From: Lewinellaceae bacterium
GTDB lineage: Bacteria > Bacteroidota > Bacteroidia > Chitinophagales > Saprospiraceae
Length of the DNA: 64,000 bases
NCBI GenBank assembly: GCA_016719605.1
Contig: JADJYW010000002.1
Span: forward strand, 1-64,000
Reading direction: 5' to 3'
Below, in pieces: positions 56,096 to 64,000 of the stretch (position 1 is its first letter; each line of letters opens with the position of its first letter). The translations under genes were made by a program, and so were the position numbers. The notes beneath the pieces are model-generated. The model saw only the letters and a list, made by a program, of their open reading frames with translations. It searched no databases and was not told where the DNA came from.

Positions 56096-56119
56096 AAGCG
56101 TTAAAAACTTTTAACGCTT
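56096..56119 (+). other. Hairpin AAGCGTTAAAA-N2-TTTTAACGCTT upstream of GT2
   Basis: An 11-bp perfect stem, 16 bp before the -7 box at 56136, so it occupies the region of the -33 element. There is no plus-strand gene upstream for it to terminate, so an operator is more likely than a terminator. Confidence 0.5.
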
Positions 56120-56135
56120 TCTTAACTCCTTGGAC

Positions 56136-56143
56136 TACATTTG
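56136..56143 (+). promoter_or_regulatory. -7 box upstream of the first GT2 gene
   Basis: TACATTTG, 43 bp before ATG 56187. Confidence 0.6.
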
Positions 56144-56186
56144 CAACGCCTTTGCGTTCAAAGGCGGTATCAGGAAGTGCAAGTGC

Positions 56187-56963
56187 ATGGAAAAAATACG
56201 AAAACCGTGGATTGATGTACTGATCCCGGCCTACAACGAGGAAGAATCGCTGCCTTTTGTGCTGGCGGCTATTCCGAAAGACCGGGTGCGTCAGGTGGTG
56301 GTTTGCAATAACGGCTCCACGGACCGCACGGCGGAAATGGCGCGGCTGATGGGCGCAATTGTGGTGGATTCGAAGCGGCGGGGGTACGGTTCTGCGTGTC
56401 TGGCGGGTATCGGTTACTTAAAACAACTGGCTCCGTCCGAACGACCCGAAATTGTGGTGTTTCTGGATGGCGACTATTCTGATTATCCCGACGATCTGCC
56501 TGACGTGGTAGGTCCGATTTTGACAGATGAAAAAGACCTGGTGATTGGCTCGCGCCTGCTCGGCAATTCCGAACCGGGTGCCATGACCCCGCCCCAGCGC
56601 TTCGGCAACTGGCTGGCTCCGTTTCTGATCCGATTGCTTTTTGGCTATCGGTTCACCGATCTGGGGCCGTTCCGGGCGATTCGCTGGGAAAGCCTGCTGG
56701 CGCTGGACATGCGAGACCCCAATTACGGCTGGACGGTGGAAATGCAGATCAAAGCCGCGCAGCACGGCCTTCGGTGCGCCGAAGTACCCGTGCAATACCG
56801 CAAACGCGCGGCAGGGAAAAGCAAGGTATCCGGCACCGTGAAAGGCGTAATACTGGCCGGTTGGAAAATTATGAGCCTTATTTTTATACTCTATTTCAAG
56901 AAGAAAAAACAGACCCCCGGAGAACCACCAACAAGTCTGCAAAATTCCGAATACACGACGTAA
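56187..56963 (+). CDS. Family 2 glycosyltransferase (dolichyl-phosphate-mannose-synthase-like)
   Basis: 258 aa. GT-A fold: DVLIPAYNEEESLPFVLAAIP, VVVCNNGSTDRTAEMA, GYGSACLAGI and the DxD-type FLDGDYSD. The acceptor region is LGPFRAIRWESLLALDM, with GWTVEMQIKAAQHGLRCAEVPVQYRKR. The C-terminus has a hydrophobic segment (VILAGWKIMSLIFILYF). Such enzymes transfer sugars to polyprenyl phosphate. Followed 30 bp later by a second GT2, perhaps in one envelope pathway. Confidence 0.88.
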   Translation: MEKIRKPWIDVLIPAYNEEESLPFVLAAIPKDRVRQVVVCNNGSTDRTAEMARLMGAIVVDSKRRGYGSACLAGIGYLKQLAPSERPEIVVFLDGDYSDYPDDLPDVVGPILTDEKDLVIGSRLLGNSEPGAMTPPQRFGNWLAPFLIRLLFGYRFTDLGPFRAIRWESLLALDMRDPNYGWTVEMQIKAAQHGLRCAEVPVQYRKRAAGKSKVSGTVKGVILAGWKIMSLIFILYFKKKKQTPGEPPTSLQNSEYTT

Positions 56964-56993
56964 CATTCACCATTTATCACTCATCACTCCTCT

Positions 56994-58538
56994 ATGTTTG
57001 GCATTTTTTCGCTTTTCGAAGCACTTCGCTATCAGGCTTTCGTTGATTTCGGCTACCTGATGCTCCTCATTTATTTTGTTGCCATGAGCGGCGTGACCGT
57101 TTACGCCCTCCTGCAAATTCACCTGCTTTTTTTGTATAAAAAATTCCACAAGGAAAACCCGAAGATCGAGTACAGCAAGTACGAGGCTGATGACCAAAAA
57201 GCGCCCTTTGTGACCGTGCAACTGCCCATGTACAACGAAATGTATGTGGCCGAACGAATCATTGACTATGTGGCTGCACAGGAGTACCCGAAAGACCGGT
57301 TTGAAATACACATTCTGGACGACTCTACCGATGAAACTGTCGGTATCGTGGCCAAACGGGTAGCCGAGCTCCGCGAGCAAGGCTTCCATGTCGAACATAT
57401 CCACCGCGTGAATCGCCAGGGCTACAAAGCCGGCGCTCTGCAAGAAGCCATGCCGCGTGCCAACGGCGATTTTATCGCTATTTTCGATGCCGACTTCACG
57501 CCGCGTCCCGATTTCCTGCGTACCACCATGACCTATTTTGAAGACCCGAAAACGGCCATCGTGCAAACCCGCTGGGAACACATCAACGCAGACTACAGTA
57601 TGCTGACCAAGTTGCAGGCCCTGCAACTCAACGTACACTTCACCGTCGAACAGGCCGGCCGATCCTACGGCAACCTGCTGCTCCAGTTCAACGGCACAGC
57701 CGGCGTGTGGCGCAAAAAAGTCATCACCGAAGCCGGCGGCTGGCAAAGCGACACGCTCACCGAAGACCTTGACCTGAGCTTCCGCGCACAGATCATGGGT
57801 TACAAAATTCAGTATCTGGAGAAACACGGCAGCCCGGCTGAATTGCCGGTGGACATGAACGCCCTTAAAGGCCAGCAATTCCGCTGGAACAAAGGCGGCG
57901 CTCAAAATGCCCGGAAACTGCTGAAACTCGTGTGGAACACCGATAAACTGAACCGGGTACAAAAAATGCACGCGATCAGCCAGTTGATGGCCTATGGCGT
58001 TTTCCTCTGGGTGTTTATCGCGGCGGTGAGCAGCATTCCGCTGTCGTTTGCCTTCCAGGAACTGGGTATTTCCACCCACTTCCTGTCGTTCTCGGTACTC
58101 GGCCTGTTTGCTGTGGCGGCTATTTCCTACACCGCCAACATTACCGCAGCACTGAACCGCTCGACCCCGGCCTCCTTCTGGGAAAAAGTACGCTTCTTCG
58201 GCATGTTCCTGTCCTTCCTCCCGATGTCCATGGGCTTGTCGCTGTACAATGCCATTGCTGTCATTGAAGGCCTGCGCGGCAAAGTGTCGGCTTTCGTACG
58301 CACACCGAAGTACGGCGGCGCTACGGGCGACAACAGCGCCATCCAAAAGGCTTCTTACCTGGCCAAAAAGATTTCCTGGGTCACTTACGCCGAAGGCGGC
58401 ATGGCACTGGTTTTCTCCGCCGCAGTCATCATCGGCATCAAAACCGGCAACCACGCCTTCGTACTCTTCCACTCCATGCTGGCCTTCGGGTTCGCAACCA
58501 TCTGCTACTACTCGATCAAGCACTTGCGGTTTCGGTAG
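56994..58538 (+). CDS. Processive-type family 2 glycosyltransferase (cellulose-synthase-like)
   Basis: 514 aa. An N-terminal membrane helix, then the GT-A domain with VTVQLPMYNEMYVAERIIDYV, ILDDSTD (first Asp), FDADFTP (DxD), TEDLDLSFRAQIMGYK and QQFRWNKGG (Q-x-x-RW). These four motifs define processive or ceramide-glucosyltransferase-like enzymes. Four or more C-terminal helices follow from LMAYGVFLWVFIAAVSSIP. The substrate is unknown; a membrane polysaccharide or glycolipid is likely. Confidence 0.88.
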   Translation: MFGIFSLFEALRYQAFVDFGYLMLLIYFVAMSGVTVYALLQIHLLFLYKKFHKENPKIEYSKYEADDQKAPFVTVQLPMYNEMYVAERIIDYVAAQEYPKDRFEIHILDDSTDETVGIVAKRVAELREQGFHVEHIHRVNRQGYKAGALQEAMPRANGDFIAIFDADFTPRPDFLRTTMTYFEDPKTAIVQTRWEHINADYSMLTKLQALQLNVHFTVEQAGRSYGNLLLQFNGTAGVWRKKVITEAGGWQSDTLTEDLDLSFRAQIMGYKIQYLEKHGSPAELPVDMNALKGQQFRWNKGGAQNARKLLKLVWNTDKLNRVQKMHAISQLMAYGVFLWVFIAAVSSIPLSFAFQELGISTHFLSFSVLGLFAVAAISYTANITAALNRSTPASFWEKVRFFGMFLSFLPMSMGLSLYNAIAVIEGLRGKVSAFVRTPKYGGATGDNSAIQKASYLAKKISWVTYAEGGMALVFSAAVIIGIKTGNHAFVLFHSMLAFGFATICYYSIKHLRFR

Positions 58539-58564
58539 TGGAGAGAAGGTGGAGAAAAATTGAG

Positions 58565-58601
58565 AAAAATCCCTGTGTCGCTGTGCGACACAGGGATTTT
58601 T
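58565..58601 (+). terminator. Intrinsic terminator after the GT2 pair
   Basis: An 11-bp perfect stem CCCTGTGTCGC/GCGACACAGGG with a TGT loop, flanked by A and T runs (AAAAAT and ATTTTTA), so it can work on either strand. Confidence 0.9.
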
Positions 58602-58640
58602 ATTGGCGTCTTACCGATGGTTTTGCGAAGGAATCAGCCG

Positions 58641-58648
58641 TACTTTTA
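58641..58648 (+). promoter_or_regulatory. -7-like box upstream of the 59-kb lipoprotein
   Basis: TACTTTTA with TTTTG 16 bp upstream (58621-58625), 62 bp before ATG 58711. One mismatch from the consensus. Confidence 0.4.
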
Positions 58649-58654
58649 CCGGGA

Positions 58655-58686
58655 AGACTTTTCAGGTTTTTAAATCTGAAAAGTCT
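58655..58686. repeat. AGACTTTTCAGG palindrome, copy 2
   Basis: AGACTTTTCAG-N10-CTGAAAAGTCT is an 11-bp perfect inverted repeat between the promoter box and the lipoprotein start. It is a sister copy of 22715-22745. Confidence 0.8.
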
Positions 58687-58710
58687 GGACACCAGCAACT
58701 TTTATACACC

Positions 58711-59442
58711 ATGAAAAAACATATTTTTCTCCTGCTACCCACGCTCCTCCTCCTCGGTGCCTGCAGCTACTACTATTACAAACCGGCTGCCTCGCAACCC
58801 GGGCAAACAGAAGCCACCTACACCCGGGGCGTGCCGGGACTGCGCTCCCAGCAGTTTGGCGCCGATGTTACCGCAGGCCTCAGCGCCAAAGGCGAAAAAG
58901 ACCTCAGCCTGCAATTGTACCTCTACAACGACAGCGACGAAGCCTACACCGTTGAACCCGAAGGTATCCGGGTCAGCGGCTACGATGCCTTTGGCGCCAT
59001 GCGTCCGCTGCGGGTTTTTGAAGCAACGGAGTACACCAAATGGAAACGCAACCGCGACCTGATGATTGGCGCCGCCGTTGTGATCGGCACGGTAGCCTTG
59101 GTTTTGCTCGTATCCGAACTCCGCGACAAACCGTCGAGGGGCGGCTCCGGAAACCGACCCGACTGGACGTACAACTACTTCTACAATCCCATCGAGTGGA
59201 TTGATTTTTCGATCAACACCGCCATCATCGTAGGCTCCATGACGCCGCCACCGCCGCAAGCGCCGCCTGTGATGCCGGAAAATGGCCTGCTGCGCCGGCA
59301 CACCATCAACCCGGGCGAGGCGCTACAGGGAATCGTGAAAGTGCGTGGTATTTCCAGTTTTATGGAGCGCATTTTGGTGGAAGTCCCCGTGAACGGCGCT
59401 TACCACAAGTTCGTGTTTGAAAACCGGCGGACGGCGCGGTAA
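58711..59442 (+). CDS. Lipoprotein of unknown function
   Basis: 243 aa. Lipoprotein signal MKKHIFLLLPTLLLLGAC. The mature part has a beta-rich domain (LSLQLYLYNDSDEAYTVEPEGIRVSGYD) and one internal hydrophobic segment (LMIGAAVVIGTVALVLLVSEL). A Pro-rich stretch (MTPPPPQAPPVMPENG) follows, then a C-terminal strand pair (GIVKVRGISSFMERILVEVPVNGAYHKFVFENRR). I do not recognise the family. It is followed closely by a membrane glycosyltransferase. Confidence 0.7.
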   Translation: MKKHIFLLLPTLLLLGACSYYYYKPAASQPGQTEATYTRGVPGLRSQQFGADVTAGLSAKGEKDLSLQLYLYNDSDEAYTVEPEGIRVSGYDAFGAMRPLRVFEATEYTKWKRNRDLMIGAAVVIGTVALVLLVSELRDKPSRGGSGNRPDWTYNYFYNPIEWIDFSINTAIIVGSMTPPPPQAPPVMPENGLLRRHTINPGEALQGIVKVRGISSFMERILVEVPVNGAYHKFVFENRRTAR

Positions 59443-59472
59443 ATTTGGTTGCAGACCACCGTTCTTTGCGGT

Positions 59473-60879
59473 ATGCAAGGTGCAAACAGTCCGCTATTCT
59501 TCCGCTTAGCCATCGCCGGCAGCCTGACGGTACTGACTGTTCTTTTGGGTTATCGGGTGGAACGTCCCGATTTTGGAGCATTCATAACGGCTTACGGGGT
59601 GTTTTTTGCGCTGTATGCCTGGGTGCTCACCCGCCCGGAATGGAGTGCCGCCGACCAACGTTGGTTCATCGGGCTGGGCATCGCCTTGCGGGCAGTGCTG
59701 CTGTTCAGCATCCCCAACCTTTCCGACGATTTTTACCGGTTCTTGTGGGATGGCCGTTTGGCTGCCCACGGGATACACCCGTTTGCACACCCGCCGGTTT
59801 TTTTCATGGAAAACCAGATGCACCTCGCGGGCATAACCCCGGAATTGTTCCAAAAACTCAACTCGCCGGACTACCACACGGTGTATCCGCCGGTGTGCCA
59901 GGGGGTGTTTTGGCTGGCTGCCAAACTTTTCCCGGAAAGTCTGTCGGGCGGGGTGTTTGTACTGAAAATGTTGCTGTTTTTGTGCGAATTGGGTACGCTG
60001 GCGGTGCTGGCTCCAGCCAGTATGCTGGAGCGCCGATGGCGCATTTTCGGTTTGCAAAACCCGATTGCTGCTCATGCAGACCCGGTTGATTGTCTTGTTC
60101 CCGCCCCAATGCTTGGTGGTAGAGCAGTAATTGCCTACGCCCTCAATCCGCTCATCATTCTCGAAATCACGGGCAATTGCCACTTCGAGGGTGCCATGCT
60201 GTTCTTTTTACTGGCTGGAATAGCGGCCCTGCAGCGGAGGTATTTGCCGGGAGCCGCACTTTTTTGGGCGTTGGCAACGGCGAGCAAATTGGTGCCCCTG
60301 CTGTTTTTGCCCATCGTTTTGGTGTACCTGGGCCGGCGTGCGGGCTTCCGGTTTGTGTTGTTTTTCGGCGCATGTTGCCTCGCCTTGTTTTTGCCTCTGC
60401 TGGATTTGGACATCCTGCGAAACATGGCCGGCAGCCTGAATTTGTACTTCCGGCAGTTTGCGTTCAACGCCGGCGGGTACTATGTGCTAAAAGCCATCGG
60501 CAAGGCTTTGGCGCCGCCGGCGCTGGATGTGGGCCGCACGCTGGGGCCAATCCTCGGCGCTGTGGTGTTCGCAGGCGTCTGGGCAATTGCGTTGCTCCGG
60601 CCGGAAAAACCAGGCGTTCCGGGCGGCTGGAGCCTGACTGACAAACTTGTACTGGCGGCCACCCTGTACCTGGCTCTGGCTACCACCGTGCATCCGTGGT
60701 ACATCGTGTTGCCTTTCGGACTAAGCCTGCTCACTCGTTGGCGTTTTCCGCTCGTGTGGACGGCGGTGGCGGCACTCTCGTACAGCCACTACGCGGGCGG
60801 CGGTTTTCAGGAAAATTACGCGTGGATCGCGGTGGAATATGCCGTGGTATTACTTTTCGTTTTCGTCAGACGGGCCTGA
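59473..60879 (+). CDS. Multi-pass membrane glycosyltransferase (GT87/mannosyltransferase-like)
   Basis: 468 aa, about 10 to 12 hydrophobic segments. The first periplasmic loop carries DDFYRFLWDGRLAAHGIHPFAHPP, with the acidic pair and W-D-G motif typical of GT-C enzymes that use polyprenyl-phosphate sugars. Later segments include YALNPLIILEITGNCHFEGAMLFFLLAG and TASKLVPLLFLPIVL. An unusual hydrophilic stretch (about residues 190-217) interrupts the loop between helices. ATG 59473 is preferred over an upstream TTG. The end overlaps the convergent lpxD by 30 bp. Confidence 0.8.
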   Translation: MQGANSPLFFRLAIAGSLTVLTVLLGYRVERPDFGAFITAYGVFFALYAWVLTRPEWSAADQRWFIGLGIALRAVLLFSIPNLSDDFYRFLWDGRLAAHGIHPFAHPPVFFMENQMHLAGITPELFQKLNSPDYHTVYPPVCQGVFWLAAKLFPESLSGGVFVLKMLLFLCELGTLAVLAPASMLERRWRIFGLQNPIAAHADPVDCLVPAPMLGGRAVIAYALNPLIILEITGNCHFEGAMLFFLLAGIAALQRRYLPGAALFWALATASKLVPLLFLPIVLVYLGRRAGFRFVLFFGACCLALFLPLLDLDILRNMAGSLNLYFRQFAFNAGGYYVLKAIGKALAPPALDVGRTLGPILGAVVFAGVWAIALLRPEKPGVPGGWSLTDKLVLAATLYLALATTVHPWYIVLPFGLSLLTRWRFPLVWTAVAALSYSHYAGGGFQENYAWIAVEYAVVLLFVFVRRA

Positions 60880-61833
60880 TTCCCGGCTTGCTCTTGCCCT
60901 TTCTCCCAGTTTCCGCAACAACTCCGGCAACTGCCGCGTGGCCGCGATTTCCTTGTACTTTTCCCGCATTTCTTCGGCCGGCGCGCCGAAATAGGCCTTG
61001 CCGCCTTCGAGCGATTTGGATACGCCGGCACCGGCCAGCACGATGGCTCCTTTGCCGATGCGCACGGCCTGAATAATACCCACCTGGCCGTACAGCACCA
61101 CATTATCTTCGATGATTGTTTTGCCGCCGATGCCCACCTGCGCGGCCATGAGACAGTTTTTGCCGACCACCACACCGTGGCCGATGTGGATTTGGCAGTC
61201 TAATTTGCTGCCGGCCCCGATGACCGTGTCGCCGCTCACACCCTTGTTGATCGTGCAACCGGCGCCGATATCCACCTGATCTTCGATGATGACCCGACCG
61301 CCGGAGCGCCATTTCTGGTACGTTCCGTCGGGGTGTTTTTTGAAATAAAAGGCGTCGCTGCCGATGGTCGTGTTCGGGCCGATAGTGACATGGTCGCCGA
61401 TGGTGGTGTACTCCCCGATGTAGGTATTGGCCTGGATGTAGCAGTGTGCGCCGATGGATACGTTGGCGGCAATGACCACGCCCGGCTCGATGATGGCCGT
61501 GGGGTGTATCTGTGCCCGGTGGCTGACGGGGCTGGTGGACGGCTCGAAGGGCCGGTAGTCGCGGATGAGCGTGTCGTACACCTCGAACGGTTTTTCTACC
61601 ACGAGAATGGCCTTACCGGGCGGGCATTCGGCGGGTGCGTTGAGCAGGATGACCGTGGCGGCGCTGTCGAGTGTTTTTTGGAAATACTTGGGCGCGTCGG
61701 AAAAAGCGACATCGCCGGGTTCTACTTTGTGGATTTCGTTGATCCCGGTGGCGGACAGGGAGGCGTCGCCGATGAGTTGGGCCTGAAAGCGTTCGGCCAG
61801 GTCGCGGACGGGTATGGGTTGTGGAAATTTCAT
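60850..61833 (-). CDS. lpxD: UDP-3-O-acylglucosamine N-acyltransferase
   Basis: Third committed step of lipid A synthesis: transfers an acyl chain from ACP to the glucosamine nitrogen. N-terminal uridine-binding part (LAERFQAQLIGDASLSATGINEIHKVEPGDVAFSD), then a left-handed beta-helix with hexapeptide repeats from about residue 105 (IHPTAIIEPGVVIAANVSIGAHCYI). The catalytic His lies in DCQIHIGHGVVVG. The C-terminus is helical (KYKEIAATRQLPELLRKLGE). 327 aa, normal. Intact. Confidence 0.93.
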   Translation of the reverse strand: MKFPQPIPVRDLAERFQAQLIGDASLSATGINEIHKVEPGDVAFSDAPKYFQKTLDSAATVILLNAPAECPPGKAILVVEKPFEVYDTLIRDYRPFEPSTSPVSHRAQIHPTAIIEPGVVIAANVSIGAHCYIQANTYIGEYTTIGDHVTIGPNTTIGSDAFYFKKHPDGTYQKWRSGGRVIIEDQVDIGAGCTINKGVSGDTVIGAGSKLDCQIHIGHGVVVGKNCLMAAQVGIGGKTIIEDNVVLYGQVGIIQAVRIGKGAIVLAGAGVSKSLEGGKAYFGAPAEEMREKYKEIAATRQLPELLRKLGERARASRESGPSDENEK

Positions 61834-61861
61834 GTTCGGGAATGTGCCTGTATTTGGCCGG

Positions 61862-61869
61862 CAAAAGTA
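61862..61869 (-). promoter_or_regulatory. -7 box upstream of lpxD
   Basis: TACTTTTG on the minus strand, 28 bp before ATG 61833. Confidence 0.6.
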
Positions 61870-61886
61870 CGCACCCCCGCGCAGTG

Positions 61887-62522
61887 CTACTCGATTCCCT
61901 CAAAAATGATCTTTTTGTAAAAATTGTGTACGGCCACGGGCTGTCCTTCGAGGAGCAGGGATTGATCGAGCGCGTCGAAGTCCTCGTTTTCCCAGCGGTT
62001 GGAATCGCCGATGCGGGTGTACACCGAAATGGCGGGTTGGGTTTGTTCGATGTAAATGATCTGCCGTACGGAGGGTATTTTTTTATACCGCAGAAGTTTG
62101 GTGCCCAGGTCATGCTCGCGGGTGCTGGGCGACAAAACCTCGAAAATGATAGCTGGATTGAGGTTGGCCGTCAGGCCCTTGCGCAGGGTGTGTTCCACCG
62201 GCTTGCCCTGCACGACGTGCGCATCGGGGGCGTAGTCGGCTTCAAATTCCGGAATGAAAATGTGGCGGTTGCTGCCGGCATAAAAATAGTCTGGGTTGTC
62301 TCCCAAAAGTTGAAAAAGGATTCCAGCAATGTTGATAACAATCGCTTCGTGCGGGTTAGAGGCTATACTCATAAGAATTATTTCATTGTCTTCAAACTCA
62401 ATAGCATATTCGCACACCTCCAGTAGATCGAGGTATTCGTCCCACGAAGCGGGCAGGCGCACGAGGCCCGGGTTGAGTTCGGTACGGTCGGCGAGGGAGA
62501 CTGGAAAGGAGGAAACGAGCAT
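61887..62522 (-). CDS. Uma2-family (DUF820) putative nuclease
   Basis: 211 aa. The PD-(D/E)xK-like Uma2 fold is suggested by WDEYLDLLEVCEYAIEFEDNEIILMSIASNPHEAIV, then YAPDAHVVQ (Asp), IIFEVLSPSTREHDLGTKLLRYKKIPSVRQIIYIEQ (E and K) and a C-terminal SNRWENEDFDALDQSLLLEG. Uma2 genes are common in cyanobacteria and Bacteroidota, often in many copies, and their role is not established. ATG 62522 is chosen because a -7 box precedes it. Confidence 0.82.
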   Translation of the reverse strand: MLVSSFPVSLADRTELNPGLVRLPASWDEYLDLLEVCEYAIEFEDNEIILMSIASNPHEAIVINIAGILFQLLGDNPDYFYAGSNRHIFIPEFEADYAPDAHVVQGKPVEHTLRKGLTANLNPAIIFEVLSPSTREHDLGTKLLRYKKIPSVRQIIYIEQTQPAISVYTRIGDSNRWENEDFDALDQSLLLEGQPVAVHNFYKKIIFEGIE

Positions 62523-62543
62523 TGCGTGTTTTTTTATGGAGGA

Positions 62544-62551
62544 CAAATATA
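62544..62551 (-). promoter_or_regulatory. -7 box upstream of the Uma2 gene
   Basis: TATATTTG on the minus strand, 21 bp before ATG 62522. Confidence 0.55.
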
Positions 62552-62580
62552 GTTGAAAACCGGCAAGCACCGCTCTCCGT

Positions 62581-62600
62581 CTTAAATCTGGAACGTCTGG
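62581..62600 (+). repeat. Fragment of the AGACTTTTCAGG palindrome family
   Basis: CTTAAATCTGGAACGTCTGG resembles the right half of the copies at 22715 and 58655. Confidence 0.5.
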
Positions 62601-62736
62601 GACCTTCGATAAAATGGCTATTGGAGTGCCACTACGCATCTGTTTCAGGTCTTATGGTGCAACGAAAACCGGGCACGCCAGATGAAAAGGAAGCCATTTT
62701 CAAAACTTCTCTATTTTTACCGCCAAACAAACGACA

Positions 62737-64000
62737 ATGTCCCGACTATTCCGTTTCCACCGCCTCGCTACCCTGCTTTTTACGTTCGCACTGGCCGCAC
62801 CGCTTTTTTCCCAACAAACCACCACCACCACGCTGCCGGTTGCCGAACTTCGCGGCGCCTGGATCGCTACGGTGGCCAATATTGACTGGCCATCTGCCCC
62901 CGGCTTGCCGCCCGAACGCCAGCAAATGGAATTCGACAGCATCCTCGATGTGCTCAAGGCAATGGGCATGAATGCTGTTTTTGTGCAGATACGCCCTGCC
63001 GGCGATGCTTTTTACCCCTCCGCCGCCGCTCCGTGGAGCAAATTCCTGACCGGCTTGCAGGGTATTGCCCCGGAACCGCTCTACGACCCGCTGGAGTATA
63101 TGGTCAAGGCCGCGCACAGCCGCCGCATGGAATTCCACGCCTGGATGAATCCCTACCGTGCCACGTTCGACCTGGATACGGCCAATCTGGCGCCCACGCA
63201 CCCGCTCCGATCCCTGCCCGACAACCGCAAAAGCGAGTGGTTTTTCCGCTACGGCTCGCGCTACTATTTCAACCCCGCCAGCGCCCTCGTGCGCCAGTAC
63301 CTCATCAATATCGTACGCGAAGTAGTCGTGCGCTATGATGTGGACGGCATCCACTTCGACGACTACTTCTACCCTACAAGGAACCCGGCCAGGTGCTGCA
63401 AGACCTCAACGACTTCGCCGGCGACCCGCGTAGTTTTACCAAAATAGAGGACTGGCGCCGCGACAATGTGGACAAACTCGTCGAGGGCGTTTCTAAAATG
63501 ATCAAAGGTATCAAGCCGTATGTACGCTTCGGCGTCAGCCCTTTCGGCGTGTGGCGCAATGCCGATCAGGACCCCCTCAACGGTTCCCAAACCCGTGCCG
63601 GTATTACCTGCTACGACGACCTCTATGCCGATGTGGTGAAATGGATGAAAAACGGCTGGATTGACTATGTGGCGCCCCAACTGTACTGGAGCATCGGTTT
63701 CCCGCCCGCCGACTACCAGGTATTGCTCGACTGGTGGGGCAAACACACCTACGGCAAACACCTGTACGCCGGCCATGCCGCCTACAAAATCAACAACAAC
63801 GAGACCGACCCCAACTGGAATAAACCGGACGAGATCAAACGGCAGGTTCAACTGAACCGCGCCAGCAGCGAGGTACAGGGCAGCATTTTTTTTTCGGTGA
63901 AACCGCTGCTGCGCAATCCGCTCGGTGTACAGGATTCGCTGATGACAAATTTGTTTACCAACCAAACCCGGGTGCCCGGCATGCCCTGGCTGTCCAAATC
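62737..64000 (+). CDS. Secreted GHL10-family (PF02638-like) glycoside hydrolase, 3'-truncated by window, one frameshift
   Basis: Signal peptide (MSRLFRFHRLATLLFTFALAAPLFS) then the family core: LRGAWIATVANIDWPS, LKAMGMNAVFVQIRPAGDAFYPS, PWSKFLTG, DPLEYMVKAAHSRRMEFHAWMNPYRA and VVRYDVDGIHFDDYFYP. One base is missing near 63380, and the sequence continues in another frame with DLNDFAGDPRSFTKIEDWRRDNVDKLVEGVSKMIKGIKPYVRFGVSPFGVWRN and WIDYVAPQLYWSIGF. The C-terminus is outside the window. These enzymes are predicted to act on surface or cell-wall glycans. Confidence 0.88.

Larger units (their letters stand above)
55737..56186. other. 450-bp divergent intergenic region
   Basis: AT-rich stretches with several TTAAAAAATTAA-like tracts. 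It carries the minus-strand box at 55756, the hairpin at 56096 and the plus-strand box at 56136. No conserved ORF or named RNA was found. Confidence 0.55.

Noticed and set aside
56967..58523. 518-aa minus-strand ORF
   Set aside because: Antisense to the GT2 enzyme that carries all four catalytic motifs.

Overview
The window reads as a chromosomal segment of a GC-rich member of Bacteroidota, most like a Saprospiraceae-type organism. The lineage call is inference. It rests on repeated TAnnTTTG/TAnnTTCG (-7) promoter boxes of the Bacteroidota type, a TamL-type outer-membrane lipoprotein, a DUF4249-type lipoprotein, a soluble TonB C-terminal-domain protein, a SPOR protein, a LytTR regulator, AMP nucleosidase, a succinate dehydrogenase with a single cytochrome b subunit, and WD40-caspase proteins. 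No rRNA, tRNA, CRISPR array, integrase or transposase was recognised.

Layout. 1-3 kb: 3' part of a type I restriction HsdR gene, cut by the window edge. 3-15 kb: housekeeping genes (truA, ftsY, a LytTR regulator, a LysM lytic transglycosylase, atpD-atpC, a DUF4249-type lipoprotein, panB, mltG, an aldo/keto reductase, iscX, kdsC). Nearly every gene here except the LytTR regulator, atpC and iscX is broken by one-base indels, mostly in homopolymers. Because many are essential genes whose motifs continue in the next frame, I treat this as poor consensus sequence, and the CDS coordinates given span the reconstructed gene. 15-19.7 kb: mlaEFD lipid-transport operon on the minus strand, then an SGNH hydrolase and a Crp/Fnr regulator. 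19.9-30 kb: the most unusual block, a tandem CbxX-type AAA+ ATPase with a duplicated N-terminal domain, divergent from two large secreted WD40-caspase proteins. 30-36.5 kb: GNAT, two DUF5362-like membrane proteins, an FAD oxidoreductase with a membrane polyferredoxin, rplY, an ATP-grasp enzyme. 36.5-42.8 kb: alpha/beta hydrolase, ECF sigma factor and anti-sigma-like protein, TonB-domain protein, amn, SPOR protein, M1 peptidase. 43-49.8 kb: sdhC-sdhA-sdhB (minus) with a gene remnant between A and B, then tamL. 49.8-52.7 kb: SpoU-type RNA methyltransferase, lemA and two TPM-domain proteins. 53-64 kb: purD, a parallel beta-helix lipoprotein, two GT2 glycosyltransferases, a lipoprotein, a multi-pass glycosyltransferase, lpxD, a Uma2-type nuclease and a GHL10 glycoside hydrolase that runs off the end.

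Between genes the window is rich in small dispersed repeats: five copies of a 15-bp AACCAGAAACCYTCN family, three sites built from a CGCAGAGAC motif, a near-perfect 43-bp-arm palindrome, a twin hairpin, an AGACTTTTCAGG palindrome, a 9-bp tandem array and a 150-bp structured element upstream of panB. Several intrinsic terminators and about 20 promoter boxes could be placed.

Functionally most genes serve envelope building and upkeep (mla, lpxD, kdsC, tamL, mltG, LysM transglycosylase, glycosyltransferases) and core metabolism (ATP synthase, succinate dehydrogenase, pantothenate, purine). The AAA+/WD40-caspase cluster is the best candidate for an undescribed system.
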